Assembly (NCBI GenBank): GCA_963969495.1
Contig: OZ018321.1
Coordinates: 107,584,557 to 107,648,556, forward strand
Origin: Ceratothoa steindachneri
Taxonomy: Eukaryota > Arthropoda > Malacostraca > Isopoda > Cymothoidae
DNA: 64,000 nucleotides
Reading direction: 5' to 3'
Position numbers and translations under genes: made by a program. The notes beneath the pieces are model-generated. The model worked only from the letters and a program-made list of their open reading frames with translations. It made no database searches and was not told the origin of the DNA. Below are positions 34,690-46,844 of the stretch, in pieces. How positions within the stretch are numbered: position 1 is the first letter of the stretch; every line of letters starts with the position of its first letter.

Positions 34690-34900
34690 AACCGGTAGAG
34701 CAAGGAGTAATGGAAGTCATAATTCCTATCACGATCAAGCCTCCCATCTTTAATGAGACAGCGGTATCAAGTTGGCTCAGAGTAGTAGAGGCTCAATTTC
34801 ATATCTCAAGGATAAGTAAGGAGGATACAAAGTTTTTGATGTATTGGCTGCACTGCCTCCCGAGACTGTCGCCTAGTTACCAGTGTCGTAGGATACCTTG
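34690..34900 (+). pseudogene. Gypsy gag N-terminal fragment
   Basis: MEVIIPITIKPPIFNETAVS, SSWLRVVEAQFHISRIS, TKFLMYWLHCLP: the opening of Gypsy gag (PPF ... WxxxVEAQF ... TKF..(V)...LP). It is cut at about 34900 by module R. The pol end of a Gypsy copy follows at 36700, so the two pieces probably belong together. Confidence 0.6.
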
Positions 34901-36300
34901 TGGAACGTTATGTACTTCTTTGATGAAGTAGGCTTTGATCTAGGGGTGCGAATTTTAATGTTTCATGGAAGAGCCGCTTCAACATGTAAGGATAAGAGGA
35001 AACATACAGGAATTATCCCAAAATAAACATATATTCTAAATTTAACACTTAACTATTAAAAACAAACAGTAATCACATTTATATCTTCATCCTAAGCTAA
35101 ACTAAACTATCTTGGTTGGCAACTAGGCCTATTACAATATCTTCGATGACAAAAATAACAAATAGGCTCCCGATAAACACACCAATTGCCGATTAGTATT
35201 TTTATCGTGACCCTTTTTGATTAGAGTTAAACATTAAATTAAAGTACTCTCTTTTACCAACAAATATGACCGGGGTTCACACACAATTGTCTTTACTTCT
35301 ATAAAATCGAGCAACGTACTAACCTCATACTATAGCAATATGAATATAAATGTTCTTGCTAACTCACATGACAGACGGGATCAGGAGTTGCCCGATGACG
35401 CTGGAGGGCTTATCTCGCGCTTTGGATGGTTGCCGTGGCCGATGATTAAATTTCGTAGAGGTGGGATAGCGGAAAAGAGGTAGTGCAAAGTCAACTTCTT
35501 ATTGCAAATTTGCCTCTGGTTAAGTTAAGAAGACGGAGAGAGTTACGGTGCTCTTCGCTCCAAGATTCCTCTTCTGAATGATCTTGACTCCTCTCGGTGT
35601 CTGATTCTTCAACGTAGAGTGTCCAACTAGATTTGTGGGTATTCGATGAGATTTTTACCGTAATTAAAGAACGGAACCTCGTTGGGGCTGGGTTCTTCTC
35701 CTCTCACTCTTACGGAGCTTGAGATGTGAGAATTACTCGAGTGTGAGTGGGTTTACTTTTCTCCAGTCAGACTTCTTCTAAGTCTGTAAAGGATTCTTCG
35801 GTATGGCACCGATACAAAACTTGACGATTTATGTTAATTCGGCCCGGGGAGGGGGGATCGATCTTCACGAACTGAACCTTCTTCTTTCTTATCGAATTCT
35901 AATCCTTCTCTTTCTTTCCCGGGCTTATTTATAGGCTGACCACCGCACCCTCTAAGGGGAAAGGAAAGAGGCCACAGAGGGGAGCGCGAAAGGTGAGTTC
36001 GCATCTGGTGAGAGTGAGAAGTGCATAGGTTGGACCTGAGGTGCCCAAGTCGGCTTATTAATTAGAGAGACTCTCAACCGCCACACTCCTTGGTGTACCT
36101 TTTGATTAGCACTGCTTTATTTGTGACATAACCAGGGGTTTATGGGTCTCGTAGGTAATTGGATCGTTAGAGCGTCGTTTAAGGGCCTAATGTGGTTGCC
36201 TTAACACATATGGGTGCTTCAACTACTTAAGTGGCGGGGAGATCAAACAGAGTAGGCAGTTACTGTTATTCGCCGGCTACCGATCCCACTATTTTCCTCA
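34901..36300. repeat. Module R, second copy
   Basis: Opens ACTTCTTTGATGAAGTAGGC and follows 16640-16850 closely for about 200 bp (AAGAGCCG, ATGTAAGGATA, AACATATATTCTAAATTTAAC). The rest is diverged or different, and the right edge is approximate. Like the first copy it lies between Gypsy gag/protease sequence and the pol C-terminus. Confidence 0.5.
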
Positions 36301-36697
36301 TGGGAAGAAACTTCTTCTTTAGTTGGCGTTTACAAGATTTCTTTTCTGATTCATATTCACCCAAAAGTTCAGAATTCATAAGAAAATAAATTATTATCAT
36401 GCTGAGAGACTTCTTAAACACCCTATATAATGTTTAACAGAGTATCAAACTTTTAATTAAAATTAATACATGAAATATTCTATATTTTTTAGCCTTAACT
36501 AAAATTAAATATTTTCACCATTATTAGTGCATTTTATCCCATATTAAATTATAAGCCGAATTTTGTCTTTCAGTAAGTAAATACGAAAAATTACAGACAT
36601 TGCTAAGACAGAGAAAAACAGATAACCCTGGCGTTTTATTATAGCTGGCAATTGGCAGTATTTAATGTAGTTATTAGTCCATAATATGTATATTAAT
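36301..36697. other. Unassigned spacer
   Basis: Nothing recognisable; AT-rich. Confidence 0.4.
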
Positions 36698-37115
36698 ATT
36701 TGAAGGGCCTGAAGCCTGCCTCTATAGAGGACGTTCACCTTAAACAGCCACTGTATTCTCCTACCGGAATGACTGTTAGTGATCCAGTGGTTTCTCATAC
36801 TTTTCTTCAAAACCTTCCTACAAACCATTCTTCAACACCCAATTCTCCTTCCCGATTGCTGCCGCCTCCCCTTTTTGTTGCAGGAGCCCTCGTCAGTAGC
36901 AGAGAGCCAGCCTCACCACGGCCAGCCCCAGTCAGACGCCAGTTTGGGGGAAAAAGAAGGGATGTCCTTTGCCCCACCTGCCCTCACGCACGACAGTTTT
37001 TCGCTGCAAATGATTGGCACTGCCAGTCAATTGTATCTCCATGATCGAAATCAGCCACATGGCACCGTGACACGTTCTGGCCGCGTTGTTAGGAGACCTC
37101 ATCGGTATCTGACTT
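36698..37115 (+). pseudogene. Gypsy pol C-terminus
   Basis: LKPASIEDVHLKQPL, RLLPPPLFVAGALVS and, in a second frame, [18 protein letters not shown] before a stop. This is the same tail as at 18372-18905 and 54123-54643. The RSGRVVRRP ending identifies the family's pol C-terminus. At least one frameshift. Confidence 0.7.
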
Positions 37116-37198
37116 AAAAATTTATATTCCATGTTTAGAATGTTGGGGATCAGCGAGTAACTCTCCTGAGTGGGAGTATTTGTAGCAGCTCTGCAGCT

Positions 37199-37330
<132 letters not shown>

Positions 37331-37673
37331 AATATCATTTTTCTTAAATATTATATATTTGTAAAAAGTCTTTAAAAACAATTGGAAACATTTACACACA
37401 CGACTATCGCTTCCAAATATTCTGCATGCGAAACTAAAATTCACTTGTGCCCTCGCCTTCTCCGACTCAAGGTCAGTTGTATTCTTTTTTCCATATAATC
37501 CTTACATTTTACAAACACAAACACTGTCTAATCCCGTATATTTCCTTTTCCAGACTCTCATACATTTCCACTATTAACCATCGTGATTTTAAGTTATAAT
37601 TAGATTTTAATGGTTAGAATTACATTTTAATAATTTTAATTACATTTTAATTTCATTTTGATTATTCCAATTA

Positions 37674-37789
37674 CATTTACCCACAATTCGGGATTTCAAT
37701 TACATTTACTCACAATTCGTGATTTCAATTACATTTACCCACAATTCGTGATATCAATTTCATTTACCCACAATTCGTGATTTCAATTA
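37674..37789 (+). repeat. 29-bp tandem repeat, four units
   Basis: Four units starting CATTTACCCACAATTCGTG with one to three differences each. Confidence 0.85.
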
Positions 37790-38090
37790 TTTTAATTACA
37801 TTTCAATTAGTTACAATTACATTTTAATTAATTATCTATCTACCTTACGCCAAGTTTAGTCACGACAAAAATTCAGTGTTAAACTCAAGTTCGTTTTGTA
37901 TAATTAACAAATTCAACCAATATAATTTCAAATATATTCCATTCTTTTTAATCTATAATAATATATATTTTTTTATATACTCGTTGTATTTCATTCATTC
38001 CTTAATGATTTCGTGTCCAACCATTAAGCCTAACTTCGCCATAAGATTAGCCGCTCTAGCCATTTTTACGATTCAATAGCTCTCCTCAAA

Positions 38091-38649
38091 AACTTATAGA
38101 TATAGGTTTGTTGTTAAGTTTCTATGTAGGTTCATACCACGATGGCCCTATATCTATATCACCATAATAAAGGTGATCTTGAAGATCAAGATTAGATCAC
38201 GATTTGATCTTGAAAATCAAGATTCTGCTCTAAGAATATAATGAAATATCATTGATATTTCCACCACGAAGTGGGTTTAATTTAGTCCCTTAAAACTCAG
38301 TGAACCAAAAGTAAATTAAAACAAATTTAGATCAGAAAAAAACAGCCCTGTAGGTGTTTTTTCTGTATTTCAAAAGTATACCGATAAAAGTTTTTTTCTG
38401 GCCTCTAGGCCTAGAAAATAAGCATAGATCTGAAAAAAATAGACGATAAGAAAATTATCAGGATATATTATTTATTGTAAACCTTTTGCATTTTCTTTTT
38501 ACCAAAGTCTCGTTCTCAAAGCCGGAAAGCCCCTAGCTCACAGATCGAAGTTCTACCTACCAAGCGAAATCTCTTCCTTAATTTAAACTAGGACCTATGG
38601 AAGGCTTAGCTTTGCAGTTTTGATCGACCTCCGTGTATTTTTCGATAGA
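38091..38649. other. Unassigned spacer
   Basis: No gene seen. A GATCTTGA...TCAAGAT inverted cluster lies at about 38168-38225. Confidence 0.4.
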
Positions 38650-40130
38650 CATATAATGTTGCCATGGTAGATTGTCCACTATTGTTCCTGGATTTCTTTT
38701 CTGGCCATGATATCTTGGTTGACTCTCGTAACCGCAACCTTATAGAACGTACAACCTATCTAATTGTCTTGTTCTTTTTCCCCATCAAATAGTTCCCTCC
38801 TTTATGTCCGTTTGCTTTTTACCGAGCTCAAAATCCAGCATCCTTTGCAGGAGTTTCCTAATCTTACCCTTCCACCTTCGAATGATAGTCCTATTAAACA
38901 AAACGTATTGTATCGGATTGATGCGACAATAGGGGGGGGGGGGCTGCATTCTCCCGCGCGTGACGATTAGATTCAGATAGACTTATGGCAATTAGACATG
39001 AGTTTAATTCCCTGTTGAATGCTGGCATTGCTCTTCACATCGAGCATCCACTTCATGTTGTACTGTGGTTTAGAACTGGTGTATTTCGTGACGTGAGTGG
39101 TTAGAGACGTATGAACGCATAAACTATACCCGATGGTAACCATTATCATAGATCCCGGCTGTTAACTCGCCTCTCTTAGGCTGTTCTATATTTTCTCGAC
39201 TCGATTTTATTCGCGCTTTCAACCAGATCCCTATTCACCCAGATGATATCAAAAAGACAGCTATCACCACGCTTTTTTGGTCATTTGAGATGTTTCAAAT
39301 GCCTTATGGTTTACGTAACAGTGGCCAGACCTTTCAACGTTTCATGGATCAGCTTTTGAGAGGTGTACCTTTTTTCTTTTGCTACATAGATAACTTACTG
39401 ATAGCCTCTACTACTTTAGTTTAACATATCTCTTATCTCTATTAGGTATTCACTGGTTTGAAAAAGTATAGCGTAGTCCTCAACACTTCTCTTTGTCGTT
39501 TTGGTGTCCCAACACACTTATATTTTGGACATAACATTTGTCATGATGAAATTAAACCTCTTGAAGACTAAATTGCTGTTATTCGGAATTTCCCTCGACC
39601 TTCTCCACTCAAGCAACTTCCTCGGTTCTGTGATATGGTAAATTTCTATCCCAGATTTATTCCTGACGATTCTCACATTATGCAACCTCTCTAAACTCTA
39701 CTCTCTGACACCAAGAATAACACTCCTCTTAAATGGTCTTTCGAGGCGTGCAAAACTTTCTCTCGTATGAAAAAAGCTATAGCCTCCGCTGTTTCCTTGG
39801 TCCATCCTTGTTTTTGGTCTCACATAAGCGTTGCTTCGATGGCGTCAGCTACCTCTGTAGTTGAGATGCTGTAGGAGAATGTTGGTAACTATTGACAACT
39901 CCTTCTCTAAATCCTTACGTCCTTTATGATAGAGGTACAGCACGTTCCAAAGGAACTACTATGTTTGCACCTCGCACTCTGCCAATATTTTGAAGGGCGT
40001 GATTTTACTGTTTCCACTGACCATAAGCCTTTGATTGGTGCAGTTACGGTTGTAGCATGTCTTTCGTGCACGCTGGATTCTTTTCCTTCAAAAGAATTTC
40101 ATGTGTCCCAACTATTACCACATTCATGAT
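38650..40130 (+). pseudogene. Gypsy protease end-RT-RNase H relic
   Basis: Heavily broken plus-strand pol. Pieces in several frames: HDILVDSRNRNLIERT (protease end), LQEFPNLTLPPSNDSPIKQN, QRFMDQLLRGVPFFFC followed by YIDNLLIAS (RT active site, second Asp changed to Asn), FGHNICHDEIKPLED, MVNFYPRFIPDDS, DTKNNTPLKWSFEACKTF, and the RNase H motif YFEGRDFTVSTDHKPL. More than a dozen stops or shifts. It does not reach integrase. Confidence 0.75.
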
Positions 40131-40815
40131 CCTATCCCATCCTATACAGTTTACATAATATCCTATAAAATTATTACTTACATCCCAATATATGAATCTC
40201 AAAATTATATTTCTATACTTAAATTTTTACCGTGTATAATATATCTGCCTCATTCAATTAATATGCTCCTTCTATGAATTTCTATCAACGTGATATTTAG
40301 GATTACAAAAAAGTGGAATAGTCTTACTGAGTATATATTTAGTAGCCCTAGTGTTAACACCTTTAAAAATAGGTATGACCAGTACGAGACTCAAAACCAG
40401 AGAAGAGGCACTTTATACGAGCACTGACTCCCTTGCCTCTTAATTTTCACTAAGGTAAGCGTTCTCTTCAAGTCTATTTTAACATCACATTTTTAATTTA
40501 CGTAAATTGTTGCCAGGTCATATATTATAGTATTTCCTAAATTGCTAAGTATTTAACCGCAAAAATTATATCTCATATAGAACGACAATAATTCAAAAGA
40601 TTATTTATAATCTACCTCTTGTTTGCAATAAATAGTTATATTCTTTTTATCTCGCTTAGCCACATTTCTCTGACTTTCTATAAATGGCCCTGTTTGCGTT
40701 TTCTAATAGAAATTCATATTCATACATTCTCCATCTTATATAATAATAATATTACAGAAAGGTATTGCGATGTAAAAAGTAGATTATCGCAATAACAATC
40801 AAGTTAAAGCGGTTA
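40131..40815. other. Unassigned spacer
   Basis: AT-rich; nothing recognised between the Gypsy relic and the hAT left end. Confidence 0.4.
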
Positions 40816-41103
40816 GGTAAGGGCAGGGATGCCCGCATAGATTTTTTTAGGGGTGGCCATATGGGGCTAGAGAAAATAGCTGGGTGGCCAAGGGTTATTA
40901 AGTCAACGATGCATAACTACAAAAGTCCACACAGTCTGTGGACAAAAACATGAATTGGGTCAGTTTGTGTTGTGCTGGCACAGCAGAAGAGCTCCTGATC
41001 AGCAGTATTCCTAGGAAACAGACATAATGAGATTATCTGCTATGATCTAGAGAAGGCTGTATCCATGATTACAACATTTGGGGTATGATGGTATGATAGT
41101 CTG

Positions 41104-41484
41104 GTGTCTGGGTCTAAAAGGGATGCAGTTGTGATTATGCATGTGGAAATAAATGAAGTAAAGAAGGTGGGTTCCTGTGAGTTACAAGAGTGGTACAAAA
41201 GGTTAAGTGAAAGGATGAGTGAAAGTAGAGTGAAAGGCGTTGTTTCAGGTGTGCTTCCGAGATTGGATGTGGGGATGGAATTGTTGTCTCGTGCAAGTGG
41301 ACTGAATGAGTATTTGCAAGGCCTGTGTGAGAAGGCGGGATTAGTGTTTGTAAATGTTTCGAATGGGTTTTATGGGAATAAGGCATTGTATGTATTGGAT
41401 GGACTGCTGCTAAGTGGGGCTGGGGTTGACGTGTTGTGGCAGGAGTTAGATAGTGTCGTTGCGACTTTGCAGACGGGAAACTAG
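41104..41484 (+). pseudogene. CR1 ORF1 SGNH domain, copy C
   Basis: 126 codons: VVIMHVEINEVKK (GxND block altered to EINE), SRVKGVVSGVLPRLDVGM, LNEYLQGLC, and YVLDGLLLSG, in which the catalytic His of DGLHLS is Leu. It ends in the family's QTGN tail. The loss of both the block III and block V residues argues that the esterase is dead. Confidence 0.75.
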
Positions 41485-41609
41485 TTACTGATAGTGTTCA
41501 GGAAAAGATAGGAGTACAGGGTGGGGCAGAGAAAGGAAAGAGATGAAGAGGAGATAGAGTGGAATGTATACATTCTAAAAGAGGTGCTTCAGGGATAGGA
41601 GGGCTGAGT

Positions 41610-42070
41610 CATAGGTGGGCGTTATCGCGATAACGATATCGGGTTATCGGTTATCCAATTTTTTTCCCGCGTTATCGATTCATAGGTATCGCAGATACTT
41701 TTGGTTCCAAACTAGCAACAATCGATAATTTCAGTTTTTTGTTCCAGTTTAGCACAGGGGCGAGCCGCGCGTGCCTTGGAGGCAGAAATAGGTAAGTCTG
41801 AGCTGGGAGGAGGATCCTTAAAACTTATGAGGGGAAGAAGGAGAGCCTCACCAGGTAAGAAAATAAGAAACAGTATTCAAATATTCTGATTATTGTATGA
41901 TAAAATAACGCTATATATAGTCAATAATCAATATTGTATTATAATTTTGGATTTGTCGATTTATAAGTTATCCCTTTATCGGGCGATAAATTTATCGCCA
42001 GTTATCGATTAGCGGTTATCACCGATAAGGTTATCGTTATCGATTTATCTGTTATCGTGATACATTTTTT
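41610..42070. mobile_element. TATCG-rich hAT MITE, copy 2 (right end lost)
   Basis: Starts CATAGGTGGGCG and follows copy 1 through the exon-donor block (GCCTCACCAG|GTAAGAAA) to GTGATAC. The right terminal repeat is missing, together with about 24 bp of CR1 target. It lies in CR1 copy C between the GGGCTGAGT and CTTAGAAATAAG blocks. Confidence 0.75.
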
Positions 42071-42111
42071 CTTAGAAATAAGAAAGATGAGTTATTTAGC
42101 TATATGATTGA

Positions 42112-42116
<5 letters not shown>

Positions 42117-42188
<72 letters not shown>
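42117..42188. repeat. (TA)n array inside CR1
   Basis: Occurs exactly where intact CR1 has GAAGATATAGATATAATATG, so it probably grew from that short AT motif. Confidence 0.9.
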
Positions 42189-42190
<2 letters not shown>

Positions 42191-42234
42191 ATATATATAT
42201 AATAAGTGTAATAGAATCATGGGTTAATGAAAAT

Positions 42235-44283
42235 AAATTTAATGAAAACGTGAGTGCATTTGAACTACAGGGTTAGGATATATACATTAGTCAAAGGAAA
42301 GATAGGACTGGTGGTGGATTGATTATTTATACCAGAAATAGCATTTCTTTAAATCTGAATAATTCTACAAAGCAAGAAGAAGTTCATTCACTGTGGATAG
42401 ATATTAGGCTCAATCCAAATAGGATAATACACTCGGGAGTCTTTTACAGTCCTCCCGGAAAGACTGATTATATTGATGAGCAAATGATCAGGGAAATAAG
42501 GAAAGGATGCAGAGTAGATACAGTTATTCTTGGTGACTTTAATTTAAATTATGTAGACTGAAAATATGATAAGAAGGGATAGAGCAAGTTGTAAATTTAT
42601 AGAATGCTTTGAGGATAATTTTTTTTAATCAATTTGTTAATAAAGGCCTATTAGATATGAAGGGGTTTGGGAAGAATCTGATGAGGAAATCGTAGTGGTT
42701 CTTAATGATCATTTTTCGTCAGTATTTACACAAGAGAATCCAGATAGATTAATTGATAATAATTCCAGGTCAAGAGAATTAGTGTTGGATATGTGGTAAA
42801 GTTTTGAATTGGATAACTGAATGGCTGAAAGACAGGAAACAGAGGGTTATGCTGAATGGGGTGAGGTTGAATGGAGTTAAATACTTTTAAATTATGTGAC
42901 CCAGACAACATTCATTTTAAGTTACTCAAAGAAGGTGTAGATAGTATTGCAGTAGTTCTTGAGAAGTTTTTACTAGATCACTAGAGTTTGGAGAAATACC
43001 TAATCATTGGAAATTAGCTAATGTAGTGCCAATTTTTATAAAAGGGAAGTAAAGAGGACCCGAATAACTTTAGGCGGGTAAGCTTAACTTTTATCGTTTG
43101 TGAAATTCTTGAGAAGATAGGTAAGAAGGTGATTTCTGACCATCTAGAGTGTGGTAGATTAATAAATGATTCTCAGCATGGGTTTAGAAGAGGTAGATCG
43201 TGTTTAACAAAGTTACTGGATTTTGTGGATTATGTTACTAAACGATTAGATAAGGGAGAGAATATTGATGTAATTTACTTAGATTTTAGCAAAGTTTTTG
43301 ATAAGGTTCCACATAGGAGACTAGTTTACAAATTAAAAATGCATGGGATATGTCGTAAAGTTTTGAATTGGATAACTGAATTGCTGAAAGACAGGAAACA
43401 GAGAGTTGTGCTGAATGGGGTGAGGTCACAGTGAAGGGACGTTATCAGTGGCGTATTTCAAGGAACCGGTCTAGGCCCTTTATTATTCATAGTTGATATA
43501 AATTATCTTGGAGAGGTTGTAAATAGCACAGTGTCATTTTTTGCTGATGACACTAAATTGGCAGCTGTAGTCAAAGAAGTTAAGGGTAGCTTTAAAGTGC
43601 AGAGTGACTTGAAATAAGTTATGAGCTTGGGCTCACAAGTTGCAGATGACTTTTAAGCATAAAAAATGCAAAGTTCTTAACATGGGAAGGGATAATAGGG
43701 AATTTAGCTATGAAATGGATGGGCATTGGCTGAATTCAGTTGAGGATGAGAAGGATTTAAGCGTAGTAGTAGATAGGTCACTGAAGTTTTCAAAGCAGTC
43801 TATTGAGGCAAAAAATAGAGCAAATAGAGTGCTAGAATACATTAAGAGGAATGTTAGCTACAAGAGTAAAGAAGTTATCCTTAAACTGTACAATTCGTAT
43901 TTTAGGCCACATTTAGAATACTGTATACAGGCCTGGTCACCAAATTTTAGACATTACATTAACCTGTTAGAGTCAGTACAGAAGAGGGCAACAAAAATAA
44001 TACCTTTCCTGAAGCACCTCGAATTTGAAGTTGACTGAGGGTAGTAAATATGTTCTCATTTGAAAGAAGATATGTTAGGGGAGATATGATTGAGCTTTTT
44101 AAAATTTGTTCTGGGATGGATAAGTTGGATTTTAGCAAGAGGTGCAGGTTGGATGTTAGAAAATATTTTTTCTCCAATAAAGTGGTAGATTACTGGAATA
44201 GTTTGTCATCTGAGACGGTAGACAGTACAAACTTGAATATTTTCAAACGCGGATTAGATGATTATATGGGGAGGGATGGGTAA
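42235..44283 (+). pseudogene. CR1 ORF2 relics, copy C
   Basis: Endonuclease pieces (RKDRTGGGLIIYTRNS, GVFYSPPGKTDYIDE, VILGDFNLNYVD), then RT pieces (DSQHGFRRGRSCLTK, YLDFSKVFDKVPH, FFADDTKLAA) and the C-terminus (VRxHLEYCIQAWSP-type block, SVQKRATKIIPFLK) in several frames. Numerous stops. It is a third CR1 copy, clearly older than A and B. Confidence 0.8.
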
Positions 44284-45080
44284 CTTTGGGAGGGGGTATT
44301 CTGGGCTCATTCCTGTGGATGCAGTTTTTTATTATTGCATATTATGATTGATTTGGATTTTCACGAGTCTTTGTGATGATGCTTTTTGTATTGTAGATGC
44401 ATGATCTGACACAATCCTATGGATGCATTTTTGGGGTTGGTTTTGACAGATGTGGATGACCTTTGATAGACCCTTGTGGCTTTTGTCATTCAGGAAATTA
44501 TGTTATGTTATGTTAAATTCAGCTAGGGGGGTCCTGGCCCATGCCCTCCCAGGAGAAAAATTGAACATTGTAGATTAAAATGCATCACTATGGTGTACTA
44601 TGAGAGCAAAATCTGAATACCTAGCCCCTCATTCTTCAAGAACTTAAACTGAAATTTAACTTCCAAGCCTTAAAAATTGGAAAGTTGGATTTAGACTAAG
44701 ACTTTTGAAGGCCAGCTTGAGTAGTTGCCACGATAGCAAAAATAATCCAAATATTACTTTCTTTCATTTATTGATTTAAATAATTATTGTTGCTGATTGT
44801 GTCCCTCCCTAACAGACATGACAAAAATATCCCTCCCAATATATTGCTGGAAACATATCTGGGTGTGACTTGTACCTCGCAATGTATATGGCGGATACAG
44901 CCTTGATCTATTCGAATAACCTTAATGAACATAAGCACACTGACACTTCTCTCCATTAAAATTTATATTTATTTACATTTACATTATTGTCAACAAATAA
45001 TTCTGCTGCTTTGCTAATCAATAGTCTAGTCGACAAACAGATAAAAGTACAATTTAATTAACATGGAAATAAAAAGCAGC

Positions 45081-45440
45081 TCAGATGAGTTTGATTTGCC
45101 TGTTGTTGTCTCTTTTGGCAAACACATCCACAAAAGTATCGAGATTGATGGCCCTTGCCCTTTTTGACTCCACACTTAATACCCCTAAATTACCTAAATG
45201 CTCATCAGTCATTTTATTTCTTAAAAGAGTTTTGATCAACTTAAGTACAGAAATACTTCGTTCACACGACGCAGTGCTAATTGCATAATAAGACTTAACC
45301 TGTGAGGTGCCTTCTGTGCGCCTGACTATTTTTTTATTATTTATATTAACTTTTGAAAGATTTTGACATTCAAATACAAACAAAGACACCTGAGCTATGT
45401 TAGCAGTACATAGATGTTGGTATAAATATAAAAAAATCAA
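45081..45440 (-). pseudogene. hAT transposase C-terminal (hATC) dimerisation domain
   Basis: 119-codon minus-strand frame. SYYAISTASCERSISVLKLIKTLLRNKM, DEHLGNLGVLSVESKRARAINLDTFVDVFA matches the hATC signature: (S/C)ERSFS.L..IKT.LR..M....L..L..LSIE ... (I)(D)(L)D..(V)..FA. It lies near the right end of the hAT element. The catalytic DDE region is not found. Confidence 0.8.
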
Positions 45441-45749
45441 ATTTGGCAGGGTTGGCCAGTAGGGTGGCCAGCTTTTTTATCAGGGTAGTCTTGGCCACTC
45501 CTGGCCACCACTTAGGGGCGTCAATGTATAAGGGTAATAGTAAGTATTCCTTAATCCGTTAGAAAAGTATTCTGGAGTTCTTCAACCCTCTTAGGGGCGA
45601 CACCCCTACCAGTGGGCAGCTATCCATTTTTCTAAAACAGAAATTTAATGAAGATTTTGATAGGAGTTGGCGTTTAAACTTTAACCAATCAACAAAATAA
45701 CTTATCAAGAATACAAAATTTACGATATCTAAAACACTTGGCAACTACT

Positions 45750-45865
45750 AAAAATTTACAAACAGGGCAACGAGAGTTAGACCCCAATAGCCCCCACCTC
45801 CGGCTCTCGCCTTTCAACACGCCGCTTCGTGTCTACCGATAGACCAACGCACGAACACTATATCT
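45750..45865 (-). repeat. tRNA-like (SINE-type) fragment
   Basis: On the minus strand, TGGTCTATCGGTAGACACG resembles a pol III A box, and GGGTCTAACTCTC about 45 bp on resembles a B box. There is no complete cloverleaf. Likely a decayed tRNA-derived sequence. Confidence 0.35.
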
Positions 45866-45889
45866 CCCATTGTAATCCTGCAACCACAC

Positions 45890-46585
45890 CGGAGATCGAT
45901 GTCGACTAACTGACCTCAATGCCACTACGGGCCATCCTTATTCTTCAATGCAACTGAACCATCGCTTTCAGCTTCACCAACCTCAAACTCCCGATCACTT
46001 CTACTTTCCTTTTCTTCATCTTCCATGCACCCCCTTCCCCCCCGCCCCTTCGAATATCGTAATGTGTCATGGTATACCATCAACATTATCCAAAGACGTT
46101 ACCAAGGTGCCGCCATGTGTACTTATGTAATACTTGCGCGGATCCGAGTCTGGGTCCGTTCCTCTCCTTGCAAACAAATTGTAACACAAGACAACTTTCA
46201 AGGGATTCTATCTGTTTTGAGTAGCCAGACACATAATACTATGAAGGCGCTTCTTGATGTCATTTTTTGATGGTCGATGAGCTACCCGATAACGCCGACG
46301 TATGTTCTACTCCTTAGACACTTCTGCAACTTGCCTTTAACGGAACGCCGCGCTATTATCCATTAAAATTTAATCTGAAAGACCACTTTTGCCGAATATC
46401 TGAGACAAGTTGAAACCTATTTCCATCCCATTTTCCGCCTTACCTACATAACAAATCGCAAAACGGCTCGCCCTAATATACATCACCGTAAAATAATTCT
46501 TTTCACCATAATGTGTTACATCCACCGCGAGTTGCAACAATTTTCCATGCGTACTTAAATGCCCGGGGTTGTTCCTCAATAGGGC
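45890..46585 (-). pseudogene. LTR-retrotransposon integrase relic
   Basis: Minus strand. LQLAVDVTHYGEKNYF (first catalytic Asp), ASRFAICYVGKAENG, FGKSGLSD, then after a stop ILMDNSAAFR (second Asp), NIRRRYRVAHRPS. Farther along comes a C-terminal part (VLCYNLFARRG). The layout is the D,D35E integrase of a Gypsy-related element distinct from the CWYH-type copies. Several stops. Confidence 0.6.
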
Positions 46586-46844
46586 AGAATCAAGACTAAA
46601 TATCTTCCCTTTTTACTTTAGCTTAAAACCTGGGTCTAGCCCTCAGGTTAATTAGAAGGTTAAAAGTAAATTTATAAATAATTGCTTACAAATAATGCAC
46701 ATTTCATTCATAATATTGAATATATCACAGGTCAAGTGTCTCATATACATGTTATTTCACTGTGAAAATATTAAATAATAAAAACCAGCAAATCTGCGAA
46801 CCAAGATGAATTGGTTTAGTCCTGACTGTTAATTGAGGTGTTAT
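46586..46844. other. Spacer
   Basis: Nothing recognised. Confidence 0.3.

Larger units (their letters stand above)
41098..44514 (+). mobile_element. CR1 LINE copy C, degraded, with nested MITE
   Basis: 5'-truncated in ORF1, with many stops and frameshifts, ending in the hairpin (44452-44492, one arm decayed) and a TTATG tail (44499-44514). The MITE at 41610-42070 and a TA array at 42117-42188 interrupt the endonuclease region. Part of the middle (about 42640-42900) is rearranged, with a segment like 43343-43400 duplicated. Confidence 0.8.
40824..45526 (-). mobile_element. hAT transposon split by CR1 copy C
   Basis: Left end CAGGGATGCCCGC ... AGGGGTGGCC and right end, reversed, CATTGACGCCCC ... 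GTGGTGGCC resemble each other. The flanks GGTAAGGG (40816-40823) and TATAAGGG (45527-45534) match at six of eight bases. The minus-strand transposase C-terminus lies inside at 45081-45440. CR1 copy C (41098-44514) fills the middle. Most of the transposase gene is missing. Confidence 0.6.

Noticed and set aside
37674..37789. CRISPR-like array of four repeats
   Set aside because: The repeats are contiguous 29-bp tandems without spacers, and the context is eukaryotic.
44768..44956. Minus-strand frame with ERSVSVLMFIK, reminiscent of an hATC start
   Set aside because: The resemblance stops after a few residues, while the true hATC domain is at 45081-45440.
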